A stretch of 64,000 nucleotides of DNA from an uncultured Coriobacteriaceae bacterium (GTDB lineage: Bacteria; Actinomycetota; Coriobacteriia; Coriobacteriales; Coriobacteriaceae): contig CALUOP010000001.1 in assembly GCA_944322305.1 (NCBI GenBank), positions 1 to 64,000 of the forward strand, read 5' to 3'. Position numbers and translations under genes: made by a program. Positions 19,575 through 28,605 of this stretch are shown here, in pieces. The notes under the pieces are model-generated. The model saw only the letters and a program-made list of their open reading frames with translations. It was not told the origin of the DNA and made no database searches. Position 1 is the first letter of the stretch. Each line of letters opens with the position of its first letter.

Positions 19575-20713
19575 CGGTCCTCCCCGCCCGCAACGGCGTC
19601 GCCGAGATACGCAGCAACGTCTTCGAGCAGCGAGGCAAAATCCTCGCGCGTGCCCAACGCGTCAAGCGCGTCGTCCTCTGCATACTCAAGCGTCGTGCAC
19701 CATTTGGCGCGCGCCGGCTGCGCGTAAGCCCCTTCGACAGCCTCGAGCTCGCGCGCAAGCGCAACCGCTGCGTTATGCGAGATAGAAGCGTTCTCAGAAG
19801 CCCTGATGGGATTCTCAAACGCTGCCACGAGGTTGACCGGCTGCTCGTCACGCACGGCGACACACACCGTACTCGGAAGCGTCCGGTTGGCAAACGTGTT
19901 CTGCTTACCCGTGGGCATGGAGCGTACGAAGGCGTCGACAAACGCCTTGCAGGCGCCCACTGCGACCTCGGCGTCGCCCAGCTGGGCGATAAGCGCATCG
20001 AGATTGACGGTTGCGTAGCGATAGAGCGTCGAGGAGTTGAAATCCACCGTGCCGATCATGCCGGCGCCCGCGTTGTCGTCAGCGGCGCAATCGTCAACCG
20101 CCGTGAAGTAATCGTACTCGCGCGTGATGCGGTCGACCGAGATGGCATGGGCAACCTGCGCCGACGCATCCGTGTTGAAGTCGGGAGCATCGGCAAGCAT
20201 GCGGCCAAACAATGCGACGTCGATAGCCTGGTGCCCTTTGAACGCCGAGGACACCTCGGACTTGCGGGCGCGATCGACCTTCTTCACGTCGACGCCCGCA
20301 TCCGCCCAACCGATGGCAACTTCAGCGAGCGCCTCGAGCTCCGAGCGAGCGATGAAGATAAGGTAGCCCGTCTCCGGCGCCTCGCTGTCCGATCCCTTGC
20401 GTTTGGACTTCTTCACCTTGACGCCCGCCGCGTTAAGAACCGCCTCAGCGAGACCTTCTGCCTGATCGACAAGATCGGAACGCAGCTCGGTGATCTTATC
20501 CGCCAAGAGCTGGACAACGAGCTTGGTCCTCACGCCGAGGGATCCCGCGGGAAGCAGCGTGGGAAACATCTCGCGCATGGCGCGCTTCCACGCCTGGCTC
20601 GACACGCGAGCGCGCAGAGCGCCGCCGTATATGGCGGTTTTTGGGCTACCCGTATCGTCGCGGTTGATGTTGCTCGGCGGCACGTTTTGAATGGCGTACA
20701 TATCGACAAACAC
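19571..20713 (-). CDS. cas7: Cas7e (CasC/Cse4) Cascade backbone
   Basis: 380-aa backbone subunit (six per complex in E. coli) that coats the crRNA spacer. The N-terminus YAIQNVPPSNINRDDTG and GGALRARVSSQAWKRAMR are diagnostic. A single base separates it from cse2. Confidence 0.97.
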   Translation of the reverse strand: MFVDMYAIQNVPPSNINRDDTGSPKTAIYGGALRARVSSQAWKRAMREMFPTLLPAGSLGVRTKLVVQLLADKITELRSDLVDQAEGLAEAVLNAAGVKVKKSKRKGSDSEAPETGYLIFIARSELEALAEVAIGWADAGVDVKKVDRARKSEVSSAFKGHQAIDVALFGRMLADAPDFNTDASAQVAHAISVDRITREYDYFTAVDDCAADDNAGAGMIGTVDFNSSTLYRYATVNLDALIAQLGDAEVAVGACKAFVDAFVRSMPTGKQNTFANRTLPSTVCVAVRDEQPVNLVAAFENPIRASENASISHNAAVALARELEAVEGAYAQPARAKWCTTLEYAEDDALDALGTREDFASLLEDVAAYLGDAVAGGEDR

Positions 20714-20714
20714 G

Positions 20715-21344
20715 TTACTGCTCCTTCTGCTCGTTTGCGGACTCCCCGCGATACCCGTAATAGTCGCGCGACCACCTCATGAACACGTCACCGCGCGCCG
20801 CGTCAAACTGCATGAGGTAAAGGTCGCGCGCCAGCAGCCAGTAATCGACCCGCGCGTTCCCGGTGCGCATAAGTTGGACAAGAGCACGCAGGTGATGGCG
20901 GGCCTCGTCGAGGTCGTGCGCCGCCTCAACGGAGAGAAGCTTGCGGCGCACGCCGGCGGCCTCGTCCAAATCAGGCTCGACGAGACGACACGACAAACCG
21001 AACGACCTGCGACGTGCTTGCGCATCGTCCTCACCGGTCACCACCGCCATGGGCTCCTCACGCGCTTGCTGGTGCCAAGCATACAGTTCGAGTGCCGCCC
21101 GCACCGCCTTGATAAAACGCCCCTCGTCACGCTCGGAAAGCTCTAGATCCGGCAAATTCGAAAACAGCAACGCCCCCTCGCTGAGCCACGACGAGGCGCC
21201 GCCGGGGTGACGCAGGCGCGCCAACGCGGCGCGGGCATTTGCGGAAGACGCCCCAGAGCCAAGGTACGCGCGTTGAAGACGCTGCACCTTGGCGTCGGTA
21301 CAGGTACCGACGAGCGCCGCCGCGCGGTAAAGCGATAGCGTCAT
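20715..21344 (-). CDS. cse2: Cse2 (CasB) Cascade small subunit
   Basis: 209-aa helical protein that stabilises the displaced DNA strand in the R-loop. Position between cse1 and cas7, size, and the helical pattern with ALARLRHPGG and FIKAVRAALELYAWHQQ support it. The start overlaps the end of cse1 by 4 bp. Confidence 0.92.
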   Translation of the reverse strand: MTLSLYRAAALVGTCTDAKVQRLQRAYLGSGASSANARAALARLRHPGGASSWLSEGALLFSNLPDLELSERDEGRFIKAVRAALELYAWHQQAREEPMAVVTGEDDAQARRRSFGLSCRLVEPDLDEAAGVRRKLLSVEAAHDLDEARHHLRALVQLMRTGNARVDYWLLARDLYLMQFDAARGDVFMRWSRDYYGYRGESANEQKEQ

Positions 21345-23020
21345 GCTTCCTCCTCCTTTTCAGTTGCGTCCGGCGCGTCCGTGCAAGCGGGCACCCAACT
21401 TCCGAGCACCCGCGCCAAGCGCGCTTGAAAGATCGCAATCGCCCGACCAGTTGTCATCTTTTCACTCTCGCGAAACGCCGAAAGCGTACCGGCGGAAAGA
21501 TAGGCGCGCGCCAGGCGCTCGAGCACCGCACGGACCTCTCCGCACCACGCCGCGCAGTACGCAACAACATCCTCGTCGGGGCCGAACTTCGCGATCCTTT
21601 GACGAAACACGCCGTCGAGCTCGCCATAAGCCGCTTCTCGGGCATCCTTGTCATCCGCAGGCCGATCCTCCCCGTTGGCCTTGCGCACGTCGCACGTAAA
21701 GCGCGCGAAGGCGCCCACCGCCTCGTCAGTCTTCTGCACCACCTCGATGGCCGCCACGCGTGCCGGAGAGTCCTCGCGCACCATGGATGCGCTCAGGTCG
21801 AGGCCGTCGTCAACCATGGCGTCAATCACGCTGCTCTGCGCCCCGTAGCTTACGCCCAACGCGCGAAGCCGCACCGAGAAATCCGGGCCGTCGGCGTCTG
21901 CGTACTGCAGAGCGTCGTTCCATTTGATGACCTCGGCACGCAAATCCCCCGCGGATCCCACACACTTGCGCGAGATGCCCAGAAGCGAGGGAAGCCCGCG
22001 CCACAGCGCACGCGCAGGATCGATCAGGACAGGCATGAGCGGGACATGGGAGGTACCCAGCTTCCTTCTCTGCGCTTCGCTCGCGCGCCACCCTGTCATG
22101 AGCTCTACGCCGTACTTATCGGCGATTCGCGTCACGTCGCCGTAGCACAAGACGACGCCGGACACCGCCGTCCCCGTTTCGTTGGGTACCAGGCGAATCC
22201 TTCGGCTCTGCCAAGTAAGAAGGTCAACGGGGCCAGTCGGCTCCCGCTCCACCATGTACGGAACTGGACGCGAGCGCTCCCACGGGGGAAGATCGTCCTT
22301 AATGCCCAATAAACGCTTGCCGTTGGCGACAAGAACCCAGTTTCTCATCAGCGTCTCGAAGAGCGTGCGTCCCTCAAAGAAAATGCCGCCGATGGCTCCG
22401 AGCCAACCGGTGCCCAAAAGCCCTTTGGGGGCATAGGCTTTTCCGCCCTTTGCCCCCCTAAAGCCAACAACCGGACTTTTGATACCCGCCAAGTCGTAGT
22501 TCTGCGCCAGCACCAGCTGCCGCGCGGCCTCCGCAAACGAGATCTCGTCAGCGCAGCGATAGGACCTCATGGAAAACAGGTACTTATCTGGTTTCGGCAT
22601 GTCTACGATAAACGCTGCAATCGGATCCGGCTCCTTCGCGGCATACGCAAGATCGGCAACCTGGTAGAACGGATCGGCTCCGAAAAGGTCAAACCAGTCA
22701 GAGCAATCGTCGAGATACTCGTCGATCGCGCTTCCCGCAAATCGACCGTTAGCGTACAGGGTGTTCCAGCTTGCGAGCAGATCCGCGTTTGCAACGTCCT
22801 CATCCTCACCGATCCAGCTGTACGCGCGGTAGAGCACAGCGAGCGCCAAGCGCACGAAGGCGATATACTCAAGCGCAATGTCACCAGAGATGGTGCGGAT
22901 CTCGTGCGCCCGCGCGAACAGCTCGCGCAGGGACACCAACGCCGATCCACCCGTCACCAGCGTCACAGAAATCCAAGGTTGATCAACCAGATTGAAATGC
23001 GGCTCTCTTTGCTGATTCAT
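21341..23020 (-). CDS. cse1: Cse1 (CasA/Cas8e) Cascade large subunit
   Basis: 559-aa subunit that recognises the PAM and recruits Cas3. FNLVDQPWISV at the N-terminus, the FDLFGADPFYQV block and FRGAKGGKAYAPKG are characteristic of Cse1. The ATG at 23020 is preceded by GGGAGGAG and is preferred over one 21 bp further upstream. It is separated from cas3 by a 173-bp gap with hairpins. Confidence 0.96.
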   Translation of the reverse strand: MNQQREPHFNLVDQPWISVTLVTGGSALVSLRELFARAHEIRTISGDIALEYIAFVRLALAVLYRAYSWIGEDEDVANADLLASWNTLYANGRFAGSAIDEYLDDCSDWFDLFGADPFYQVADLAYAAKEPDPIAAFIVDMPKPDKYLFSMRSYRCADEISFAEAARQLVLAQNYDLAGIKSPVVGFRGAKGGKAYAPKGLLGTGWLGAIGGIFFEGRTLFETLMRNWVLVANGKRLLGIKDDLPPWERSRPVPYMVEREPTGPVDLLTWQSRRIRLVPNETGTAVSGVVLCYGDVTRIADKYGVELMTGWRASEAQRRKLGTSHVPLMPVLIDPARALWRGLPSLLGISRKCVGSAGDLRAEVIKWNDALQYADADGPDFSVRLRALGVSYGAQSSVIDAMVDDGLDLSASMVREDSPARVAAIEVVQKTDEAVGAFARFTCDVRKANGEDRPADDKDAREAAYGELDGVFRQRIAKFGPDEDVVAYCAAWCGEVRAVLERLARAYLSAGTLSAFRESEKMTTGRAIAIFQARLARVLGSWVPACTDAPDATEKEEEA

Positions 23021-23193
23021 GACTCCTCCCTTCTGTTGCATTGCCAGCCAAATCGAAACGCCCCACCGTTGTGGGGATCAAAGCAAACCTATCCTCGTTT
23101 CAAGGATCAGCCCGAACCGAAGGTTCAGGAAGCGCCAGCTATGACTTAGGACGCGTATTGTCACTATATTTGAACTGAAATGAGGAAAAGAAA
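23021..23193. promoter_or_regulatory. Structured cas3-cse1 intergenic region with CRISPR-like hairpin
   Basis: Three consecutive hairpins occur: about 23059-23077 (CCCCAC/GTGGGG stem), 23089-23106 (ATCCT/AGGAT) and 23110-23129 (8-bp stem with a 3-nt loop). The first, read on the plus strand, has the layout CCCC-8 nt-GGGGAT, the same as the repeat on the crRNA strand (CCCC-8 nt-GGGGAT). No good promoter was identified, though an internal cse1 promoter or a small antisense RNA may lie here. Confidence 0.5.
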
Positions 23194-26100
23194 TCATTTC
23201 CGCCCAACGGCGGATAATCCCCCGCCTCTGGTATATGAAACGGTAAACCCAGCTAGCTCAGCTTCCCATGCGCCACCAACGCGCTTAAGAGGAAGGACAA
23301 GCCGACCGGCCAGCCACTCAGAATCCTGCCACGCCCCCACATACGGGCCGTCGATTTCCTCAAGTTCGGCAATCAGCCCGTCGATCCGATATGGCTGAGA
23401 CAGGATCAGGGGCAAACGCACCGCGCATTGCGCAAGTACCTGAGCTGTGTTGTCATCCAAAGCGCCGTTCGTCGGAAGGCACGCACCGCACATAACCCCG
23501 AGCTTCTCCGAGCCAACCCACGGCATCAGTCTCCAATCGCCGTCGCTTTTCTCCACGAGCAGCACCTCCACGGTTTCCTGCGTGTCGCGCACCGCGCGCG
23601 GGCCGAAGTCCTCGTCATCGCTCCGCGCAGCGTCCGCATCGGCGTTGCGGGAAAACAGACCGTCGAGACTCGCCCCCTCTTTGACGAGGCCGCTTGCGCC
23701 GGCGAGCAAATACGACTGTGCGCGACGGCGCTTCTCGTCTTTGCCCTCTTCCCTGTCAACGCAAGCCTTGCGGTAAGACGCCTGCCAAGCAGCATCAATA
23801 ACAGAAGGGGCGCCGTCGCCGTACGCCCCCTGCACCAGCGGCGCGATGTCTTCCGGCAATCCAACCTGCCGCGAAGCCCGAAGCCCGTCGATGTTCAACA
23901 CGCCCAGCGCCTCCATGAGCGAAGCGGCGTCGTACACCTTGTCAACGCCTCGGGCAAACACAGGCGCTGGATCCCACCGGTCGATGCCGCGCACATAGCA
24001 CAGAGCCAAGCGCAGCCCGCGAGGACGGTCCGTTTGCCCCTCGCCCCGCATATGACGATGTACACGCCCCATACGTTGCAACAGCAGGTCGACGGGGGCA
24101 ACGTCGGTCACCAGCAGGTCGAAGTCGATGTCGAGCGACTGCTCGAGCACCTGGGTGCCCACCGCCACGAGACGGTCGGGACGCTTGCCGTTGCGCACGG
24201 TAGCACCAGGACCAAGCAAGGCACGCAGCCTCTGCTCGTTAGCCATGCGATCTATGTCCATGAAGCGGGCGTGGGTTAACAGGACCTCGTCAGGGCCAAA
24301 CCGCTGACGCAACGCGGCAACTGCCTCCTGCGCGCGGTCAACGGTGTTGCAGATGACACCTGCGCAGCCGCCCTCGGCGAGCTTGTCGGCCAACAGGTCT
24401 ACCAGGTCGGCAACGCCGTCAGGCATGACGCAAACACCGACCGCACAGCTACGCGCCGACCGTTCAACGGGAAGGATCTCTACCGACGCGCCCGTTACCG
24501 CAGTGATCACCGGATACGCGTCCGCGGGCGCATCCACATCGCCGGACGTCGGAACGCCCGCCGCAAGATCGCGTACACGCCCGCCCCGTCTCGGACGCGA
24601 CCTCGAAAACAAATCCGCGCGCGGCGCGCGCTTAACCACCAGCGCATTTCTCCCCTGGCGGTAGGCATCGGCAAACCTCATGCGCAACGCCGCCGGGAGC
24701 GTTGCAGAAAGCAAGATCACCGGTGTGCGAAACGCGCCAAGCCACTCGAGCACCCGGCACAGATACTCTTGCATGTACACGTCGTAGGCATGGCATTCGT
24801 CAACGATAACAATCTTGTTGGCAAGCGCCAGCTGCCTGAGCGCCACGTGACGCATCTGAAGGGCGCCCATGAGCACCTGGTCCACCGTGCACACCACGAA
24901 GTTGGCGAGCATACCTTTTTTGCGTCCGCGCATCCATGAGGAAACAACGGCGCGCTCGTCAAACGGCTCGTCGAGGTCAACGCCCACGCCACGGAAGTCC
25001 TCCGTCTTGGCGGAGGCCTTCATAAGGCCTTGGTACGTTTCGTTAAGCTGCGCCTTCCCGTGCGCCAAGAACAGGCTCTCCGGACCGTTGCCCCTGGACG
25101 GCAGGCGGTTGACCCACGAAAGCACCCTTCCGAACATGGCGTCGGTGGTCGCCATGGTGGGCAAGGCGACGCACACCCCGCCACGGCCCGAGCGCTCCGC
25201 CAGGATCTCTGCGGCCGAAAGCGCAGCTTCGGTTTTGCCCTCGCCCATGGGTGCCTCGATCACGAGCATGCCCGGCTCAGGCATGGTGCGCGCAGCGTTC
25301 ACGGCAGCCAGCTGAACAGGACGTGGGCACGCGCCGGACGGCACGTCGAAGCGCTTTAGGAAGCCTTCGCCATCAGGAAGGTCACCAGCATCTTCGTGCC
25401 ATGATGAAATGATGCCCGCCCAAGCCCAACCGCGCAGCGCACGCCGCTCGAGACCCTCCAAATCCAACGTGTCACCCCGGGCAAAGGGGTCGCTCCCCTG
25501 CGGCCCGACAAGCGGAAAGAGATAGACGTTGCTCGCAAGCCAATCCGCCATGATGACGACACCGGATAGCAAGCTAGCAAACGGCGTGGGCAAAACGCGA
25601 CTACGCAGCGCCCGAATGTCCCCTGTGCTCAAACCAGACAGCGAACGCGCAAGCTCCACAAGCTCGGTCTGCACGGGCACCCATATGCCCGCGTCCTCCT
25701 GCGCCCAACCCATCTGCACGTCTCGACCAGACCGGGCCTCTTCGAGATCGCTGACGAGCGCCGGGGTACCGTGATGCGCCCCCACCACCGAGGCAAGAGA
25801 GCAGATCACAGGGCGCGAGAGCCCCTGCTCGTCCAGCCAACGCGCGAGAATAGCCTCCCCCGCAACGGGATGGGTCGGGCGGCGCTCGCCCGCAAGGTCT
25901 CGCCGCACGGGCAGGCCCGCGCGCTCGGGAATCCACGCAAGCCCGACATCGGAGAAATCCGCGCTCGTGCGTTTGGCCTGGAACACCGGCGTAGCTTTGC
26001 CAATGTCGTGCACCGCGCAGAGAAACACCGCGAGCCGCCTCGTCAACGCGGCATCTATCCCCGCAGCATCCGCAACCGCCTGTTTCACGCCTTGCGGAAG

Positions 26101-26265
26101 CCACTGGTCCCAAAGCTTCTCGCCCATGGCAGCGGCATCAGCGGCATGCACATACAAGGGCAGCCACGCCTCACCCTCTCCGTAGTCGGACTTGGCCCAA
26201 AGCGAGCGCGCCTTCCGAGAAACCGTTAGGGATGCGCCCGCCGCGTCCGCCTCGCCATGCGCCAT
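23194..26265 (-). CDS. cas3: Cas3 helicase-nuclease, type I-E
   Basis: 1023-aa effector that unwinds and degrades target DNA. The N-terminal HD nuclease domain has HAADAAAMGEKLW and CAVHDIGKATP. The superfamily 2 helicase has Walker A APMGEGKTEAAL, DECH box VDECHAYDV, SATLP and QSLDIDFDLLVTD, followed by the Cas3 C-terminal domain. The start MAHGEADAAG is preceded by GAAAGGGAAGG; the frame is open upstream but would overlap the exonuclease gene. It is the second gene of the operon. Confidence 0.97.
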   Translation of the reverse strand: MAHGEADAAGASLTVSRKARSLWAKSDYGEGEAWLPLYVHAADAAAMGEKLWDQWLPQGVKQAVADAAGIDAALTRRLAVFLCAVHDIGKATPVFQAKRTSADFSDVGLAWIPERAGLPVRRDLAGERRPTHPVAGEAILARWLDEQGLSRPVICSLASVVGAHHGTPALVSDLEEARSGRDVQMGWAQEDAGIWVPVQTELVELARSLSGLSTGDIRALRSRVLPTPFASLLSGVVIMADWLASNVYLFPLVGPQGSDPFARGDTLDLEGLERRALRGWAWAGIISSWHEDAGDLPDGEGFLKRFDVPSGACPRPVQLAAVNAARTMPEPGMLVIEAPMGEGKTEAALSAAEILAERSGRGGVCVALPTMATTDAMFGRVLSWVNRLPSRGNGPESLFLAHGKAQLNETYQGLMKASAKTEDFRGVGVDLDEPFDERAVVSSWMRGRKKGMLANFVVCTVDQVLMGALQMRHVALRQLALANKIVIVDECHAYDVYMQEYLCRVLEWLGAFRTPVILLSATLPAALRMRFADAYRQGRNALVVKRAPRADLFSRSRPRRGGRVRDLAAGVPTSGDVDAPADAYPVITAVTGASVEILPVERSARSCAVGVCVMPDGVADLVDLLADKLAEGGCAGVICNTVDRAQEAVAALRQRFGPDEVLLTHARFMDIDRMANEQRLRALLGPGATVRNGKRPDRLVAVGTQVLEQSLDIDFDLLVTDVAPVDLLLQRMGRVHRHMRGEGQTDRPRGLRLALCYVRGIDRWDPAPVFARGVDKVYDAASLMEALGVLNIDGLRASRQVGLPEDIAPLVQGAYGDGAPSVIDAAWQASYRKACVDREEGKDEKRRRAQSYLLAGASGLVKEGASLDGLFSRNADADAARSDDEDFGPRAVRDTQETVEVLLVEKSDGDWRLMPWVGSEKLGVMCGACLPTNGALDDNTAQVLAQCAVRLPLILSQPYRIDGLIAELEEIDGPYVGAWQDSEWLAGRLVLPLKRVGGAWEAELAGFTVSYTRGGGLSAVGRK

Positions 26266-26314
26266 ACCTTCCCTTTCGTCAATGCCCTCATCTCTTGCCG
26301 AGCCGACCGACCGC

Positions 26315-26938
26315 TTACCGCACCCGCCCATGCCGATGCACAACCTCGAGGTACGGCATGCCTCCCGTCCCGCCAAAGCAGCCTCCATCATCCTCGAGCA
26401 TGCACCGAAAACACCGCAAGGTGGCTTGCGCATCTTCAAGCGCGTCGTGAGCGATGAGCGACACCCCGTAATGTCGTGCGCACTCTGCAAGCTTCACCCA
26501 GCTGAACGCACCCCGCCGCGCGTTCCAACGCCCCGCAACCGGCGCAAACTCCTGCATCACGTCAAACTGCCGTGTACGACGCACCATGACACCCGCCGCG
26601 CGCAAGAACGAGAGATCAAACCTAAGGTTGTAACCAACAAGCAGGTCGGCTTGGGCAAAGACATCCGCAACCTCGGCTTTTCGGGCGCGCAGCGATAACT
26701 TGCCCGCAACGTCTGCCGGGGCGATGCCGTGAACGCACTGTGCGCCTGACCACGCACGACGGTAGTCAGTGCCGAACTTCTCGGCGATAAGCACGTCGCC
26801 AGCGCCGTCTATCACAGCGAGTTGAAGCACCTCGTCCGCGCGGCGGTTCATACCGGTGGTTTCCACGTCAAAGCAGCGGATGCGCTCCGCTGAAACGTCC
26901 TGCAGCGCGCTAACGTCTCCACGCTCGTACCACAGCAT
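26315..26938 (-). CDS. DnaQ-like DEDDh 3'-5' exonuclease in cas operon
   Basis: 207-aa exonuclease. Exo I FDVETTG (Asp24, Glu26), Exo II YNLRFDLSFL and Exo III HDALEDAQ give a complete DEDDh active site. The ATG at 26938 is chosen for its GGGGTGG; a GTG 15 bp upstream is an alternative. It is the first gene before cas3 (49-bp gap, same strand), so co-transcription is likely. In Streptococcus thermophilus a DnaQ domain is fused to I-E Cas2, and host DnaQ enzymes trim prespacers. A dedicated trimming enzyme is the likely role here; general repair is the alternative. Confidence 0.85.
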   Translation of the reverse strand: MLWYERGDVSALQDVSAERIRCFDVETTGMNRRADEVLQLAVIDGAGDVLIAEKFGTDYRRAWSGAQCVHGIAPADVAGKLSLRARKAEVADVFAQADLLVGYNLRFDLSFLRAAGVMVRRTRQFDVMQEFAPVAGRWNARRGAFSWVKLAECARHYGVSLIAHDALEDAQATLRCFRCMLEDDGGCFGGTGGMPYLEVVHRHGRVR

Positions 26939-26985
26939 TTGCCACCCCGTCACATCAACAGCCCTGGTCCTCCGCCTTGCTCACC

Positions 26986-27031
26986 ATACTACCCCACCGC
27001 CGCGCATCCCCACCCCTCGGCACGCTATAAT
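26986..27031. promoter_or_regulatory. Divergent promoters: cas operon (-) and thiC operon (+)
   Basis: On the plus strand TATAAT (27026-27031) lies about 38 bp ahead of the TPP riboswitch. On the minus strand TAGTAT (26986-26991) lies about 50 bp ahead of the exonuclease gene. Neither has a good -35, so the sites are tentative. Confidence 0.45.
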
Positions 27032-27068
27032 AGCCTCACGCGGCTTGCCCGCGCACAACTGCATATCA

Positions 27069-27160
27069 ACGGGGAGCTTGCAGGATGAGACGGCAGGCTG
27101 AGAGGGGGCGCGCCCGCCCCGACCCGTAGAACCTGATATGGGTAATGCCAACGAAGGGAG
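27069..27160 (+). ncRNA. TPP riboswitch (THI element)
   Basis: The conserved blocks are present in order: CGGGGAGC, GGCTGAGAGG, ACCCGTAGAACCTGA, GGGTAATGCC and CGAAGGGAG. The last block serves as the thiC Shine-Dalgarno 7 bp before the ATG. Thiamine pyrophosphate binding would hide the ribosome site, so control is probably at translation initiation. No terminator hairpin is seen between aptamer and gene. Confidence 0.96.
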
Positions 27161-27167
27161 ACGCATC

Positions 27168-28538
27168 ATGGATGCACCGAACCACCCCACCACCGACAAC
27201 CCCGCGCCCACCCGCCCCGACGGCACCCCCTGCGTCACGCAGATGGACTTCGCGCGCGCCGGCGTCGTCACACCCGCGATGCGCACCGTTGCCGAGGCAG
27301 AGCACCGCGACCCCGAGTACATCCGCGAGCGCGTGGCGCGCGGCACCATTGCCATCCCGGCCAACATCCGCCACCTCGAGCGCGGCCTCGTCCCCCGCGG
27401 CGTGGGCGAGGGCCTTTCCACCAAGGTCAACGTGAATCTGGGCATCTCCGGCGACGTTGCCGACGCCGACGTTGAGTGGGAGAAGGTCCGCACGGCCGAG
27501 AAGTTCGGCGCCGACGCCATCATGGACCTCTCCAACTCGGGCAAGACGCGCTTCTTCCGCCAGCAGCTGGTTGAGAAGAGCCCGCTCATGATCGGCACCG
27601 TTCCCATGTACGACGCCATCGGTTACATGGAAAAGCCACTCGTCAAGCTCACCAAGGACGACCTGCTCGAGACCGTGCGCGCCCACGCGGAAGACGGCGT
27701 GGACTTCCTCACCATCCACTGCGGCATCAACCGCTCGGTCATCAAGACCTTCAAGGAGACCGGCCGCCTCATGAACATCGTCAGCCGCGGCGGCAGCCTG
27801 CTCTTCGGCTGGATGGAGGTCACCGGCAACGAGAACCCCTTCTTCGAGTTCTACGACGAGGTGCTCGAGATCTGCCATGAGTTCGACGTGACCATCTCGC
27901 TGGGCGACTCGTGCCGCCCGGGCTGCCTCTACGACGCCAACGACGCCGCCGAGACCGCCGAGATGATCGAGCTCGGCAAGCTCACCCGCCGCGCATGGGA
28001 TGCCGGCGTGCAGGTGATGATCGAGGGCCCGGGCCACATGCCCATCAACGAGATCGAGGCAAACGTGCGCCTGGAGAAGAGCCTCTGCCACGGCGCGCCC
28101 TACTACGTGCTGGGCCCGCTCGTAACCGACCTCGGTGTTGGCTACGACCACATCACCGCCGCCATCGGCGGGGCGATAAGCGCCTCGGCCGGCGCCGACT
28201 TCCTGTGCTACGTGACCCCGGCCGAGCACCTGTGCCTGCCGGACGCCCAGGACGTGCTGGACGGCCTCATCGCCACCAAGATCGCCGCGCACGCCGCCGA
28301 CATCGCCAAGGGCGTGCCGGGGGCTCAGGACGCCGACAACCGCATGGGCGACGCCCGCCGGCGCCTCGCCTGGGACGAGATGTGGAGCTACGCGCTCGAC
28401 CCGGTAACGGGCAAAAAACGCTACGAGGCCTCCCCTGCCTCCACCGAGGGTACCTGCACCATGTGCGGGAAGATGTGCGCGGTGCGCACGGTCAACAAGG
28501 TGTTCGAGGGCACCACGATCGACCTCGGCGCTGAGTAA
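27168..28538 (+). CDS. thiC: Phosphomethylpyrimidine synthase ThiC
   Basis: 456-aa radical SAM enzyme that converts aminoimidazole ribotide to HMP-phosphate, the pyrimidine half of thiamine. The barrel contains TIHCGINRS, SRGGSLLFGW, EGPGHMP and the C-terminal cluster motif CTMCGKMC. The Cys spacing is CX2CX3C rather than the CX2CX4C of E. coli ThiC, and the protein is shorter than the E. coli type. The ATG sits directly behind the riboswitch Shine-Dalgarno. It is the first gene of thiC-thiM-thiE-thiD. Confidence 0.97.
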   Translation: MDAPNHPTTDNPAPTRPDGTPCVTQMDFARAGVVTPAMRTVAEAEHRDPEYIRERVARGTIAIPANIRHLERGLVPRGVGEGLSTKVNVNLGISGDVADADVEWEKVRTAEKFGADAIMDLSNSGKTRFFRQQLVEKSPLMIGTVPMYDAIGYMEKPLVKLTKDDLLETVRAHAEDGVDFLTIHCGINRSVIKTFKETGRLMNIVSRGGSLLFGWMEVTGNENPFFEFYDEVLEICHEFDVTISLGDSCRPGCLYDANDAAETAEMIELGKLTRRAWDAGVQVMIEGPGHMPINEIEANVRLEKSLCHGAPYYVLGPLVTDLGVGYDHITAAIGGAISASAGADFLCYVTPAEHLCLPDAQDVLDGLIATKIAAHAADIAKGVPGAQDADNRMGDARRRLAWDEMWSYALDPVTGKKRYEASPASTEGTCTMCGKMCAVRTVNKVFEGTTIDLGAE

Positions 28539-28605
28539 GAGTCGCCGGCGAGCTTTCCCTTGCTGCTCTTTCTTTGCTTCTCTCTTATAGAAAGGATGAT
28601 CGTAC

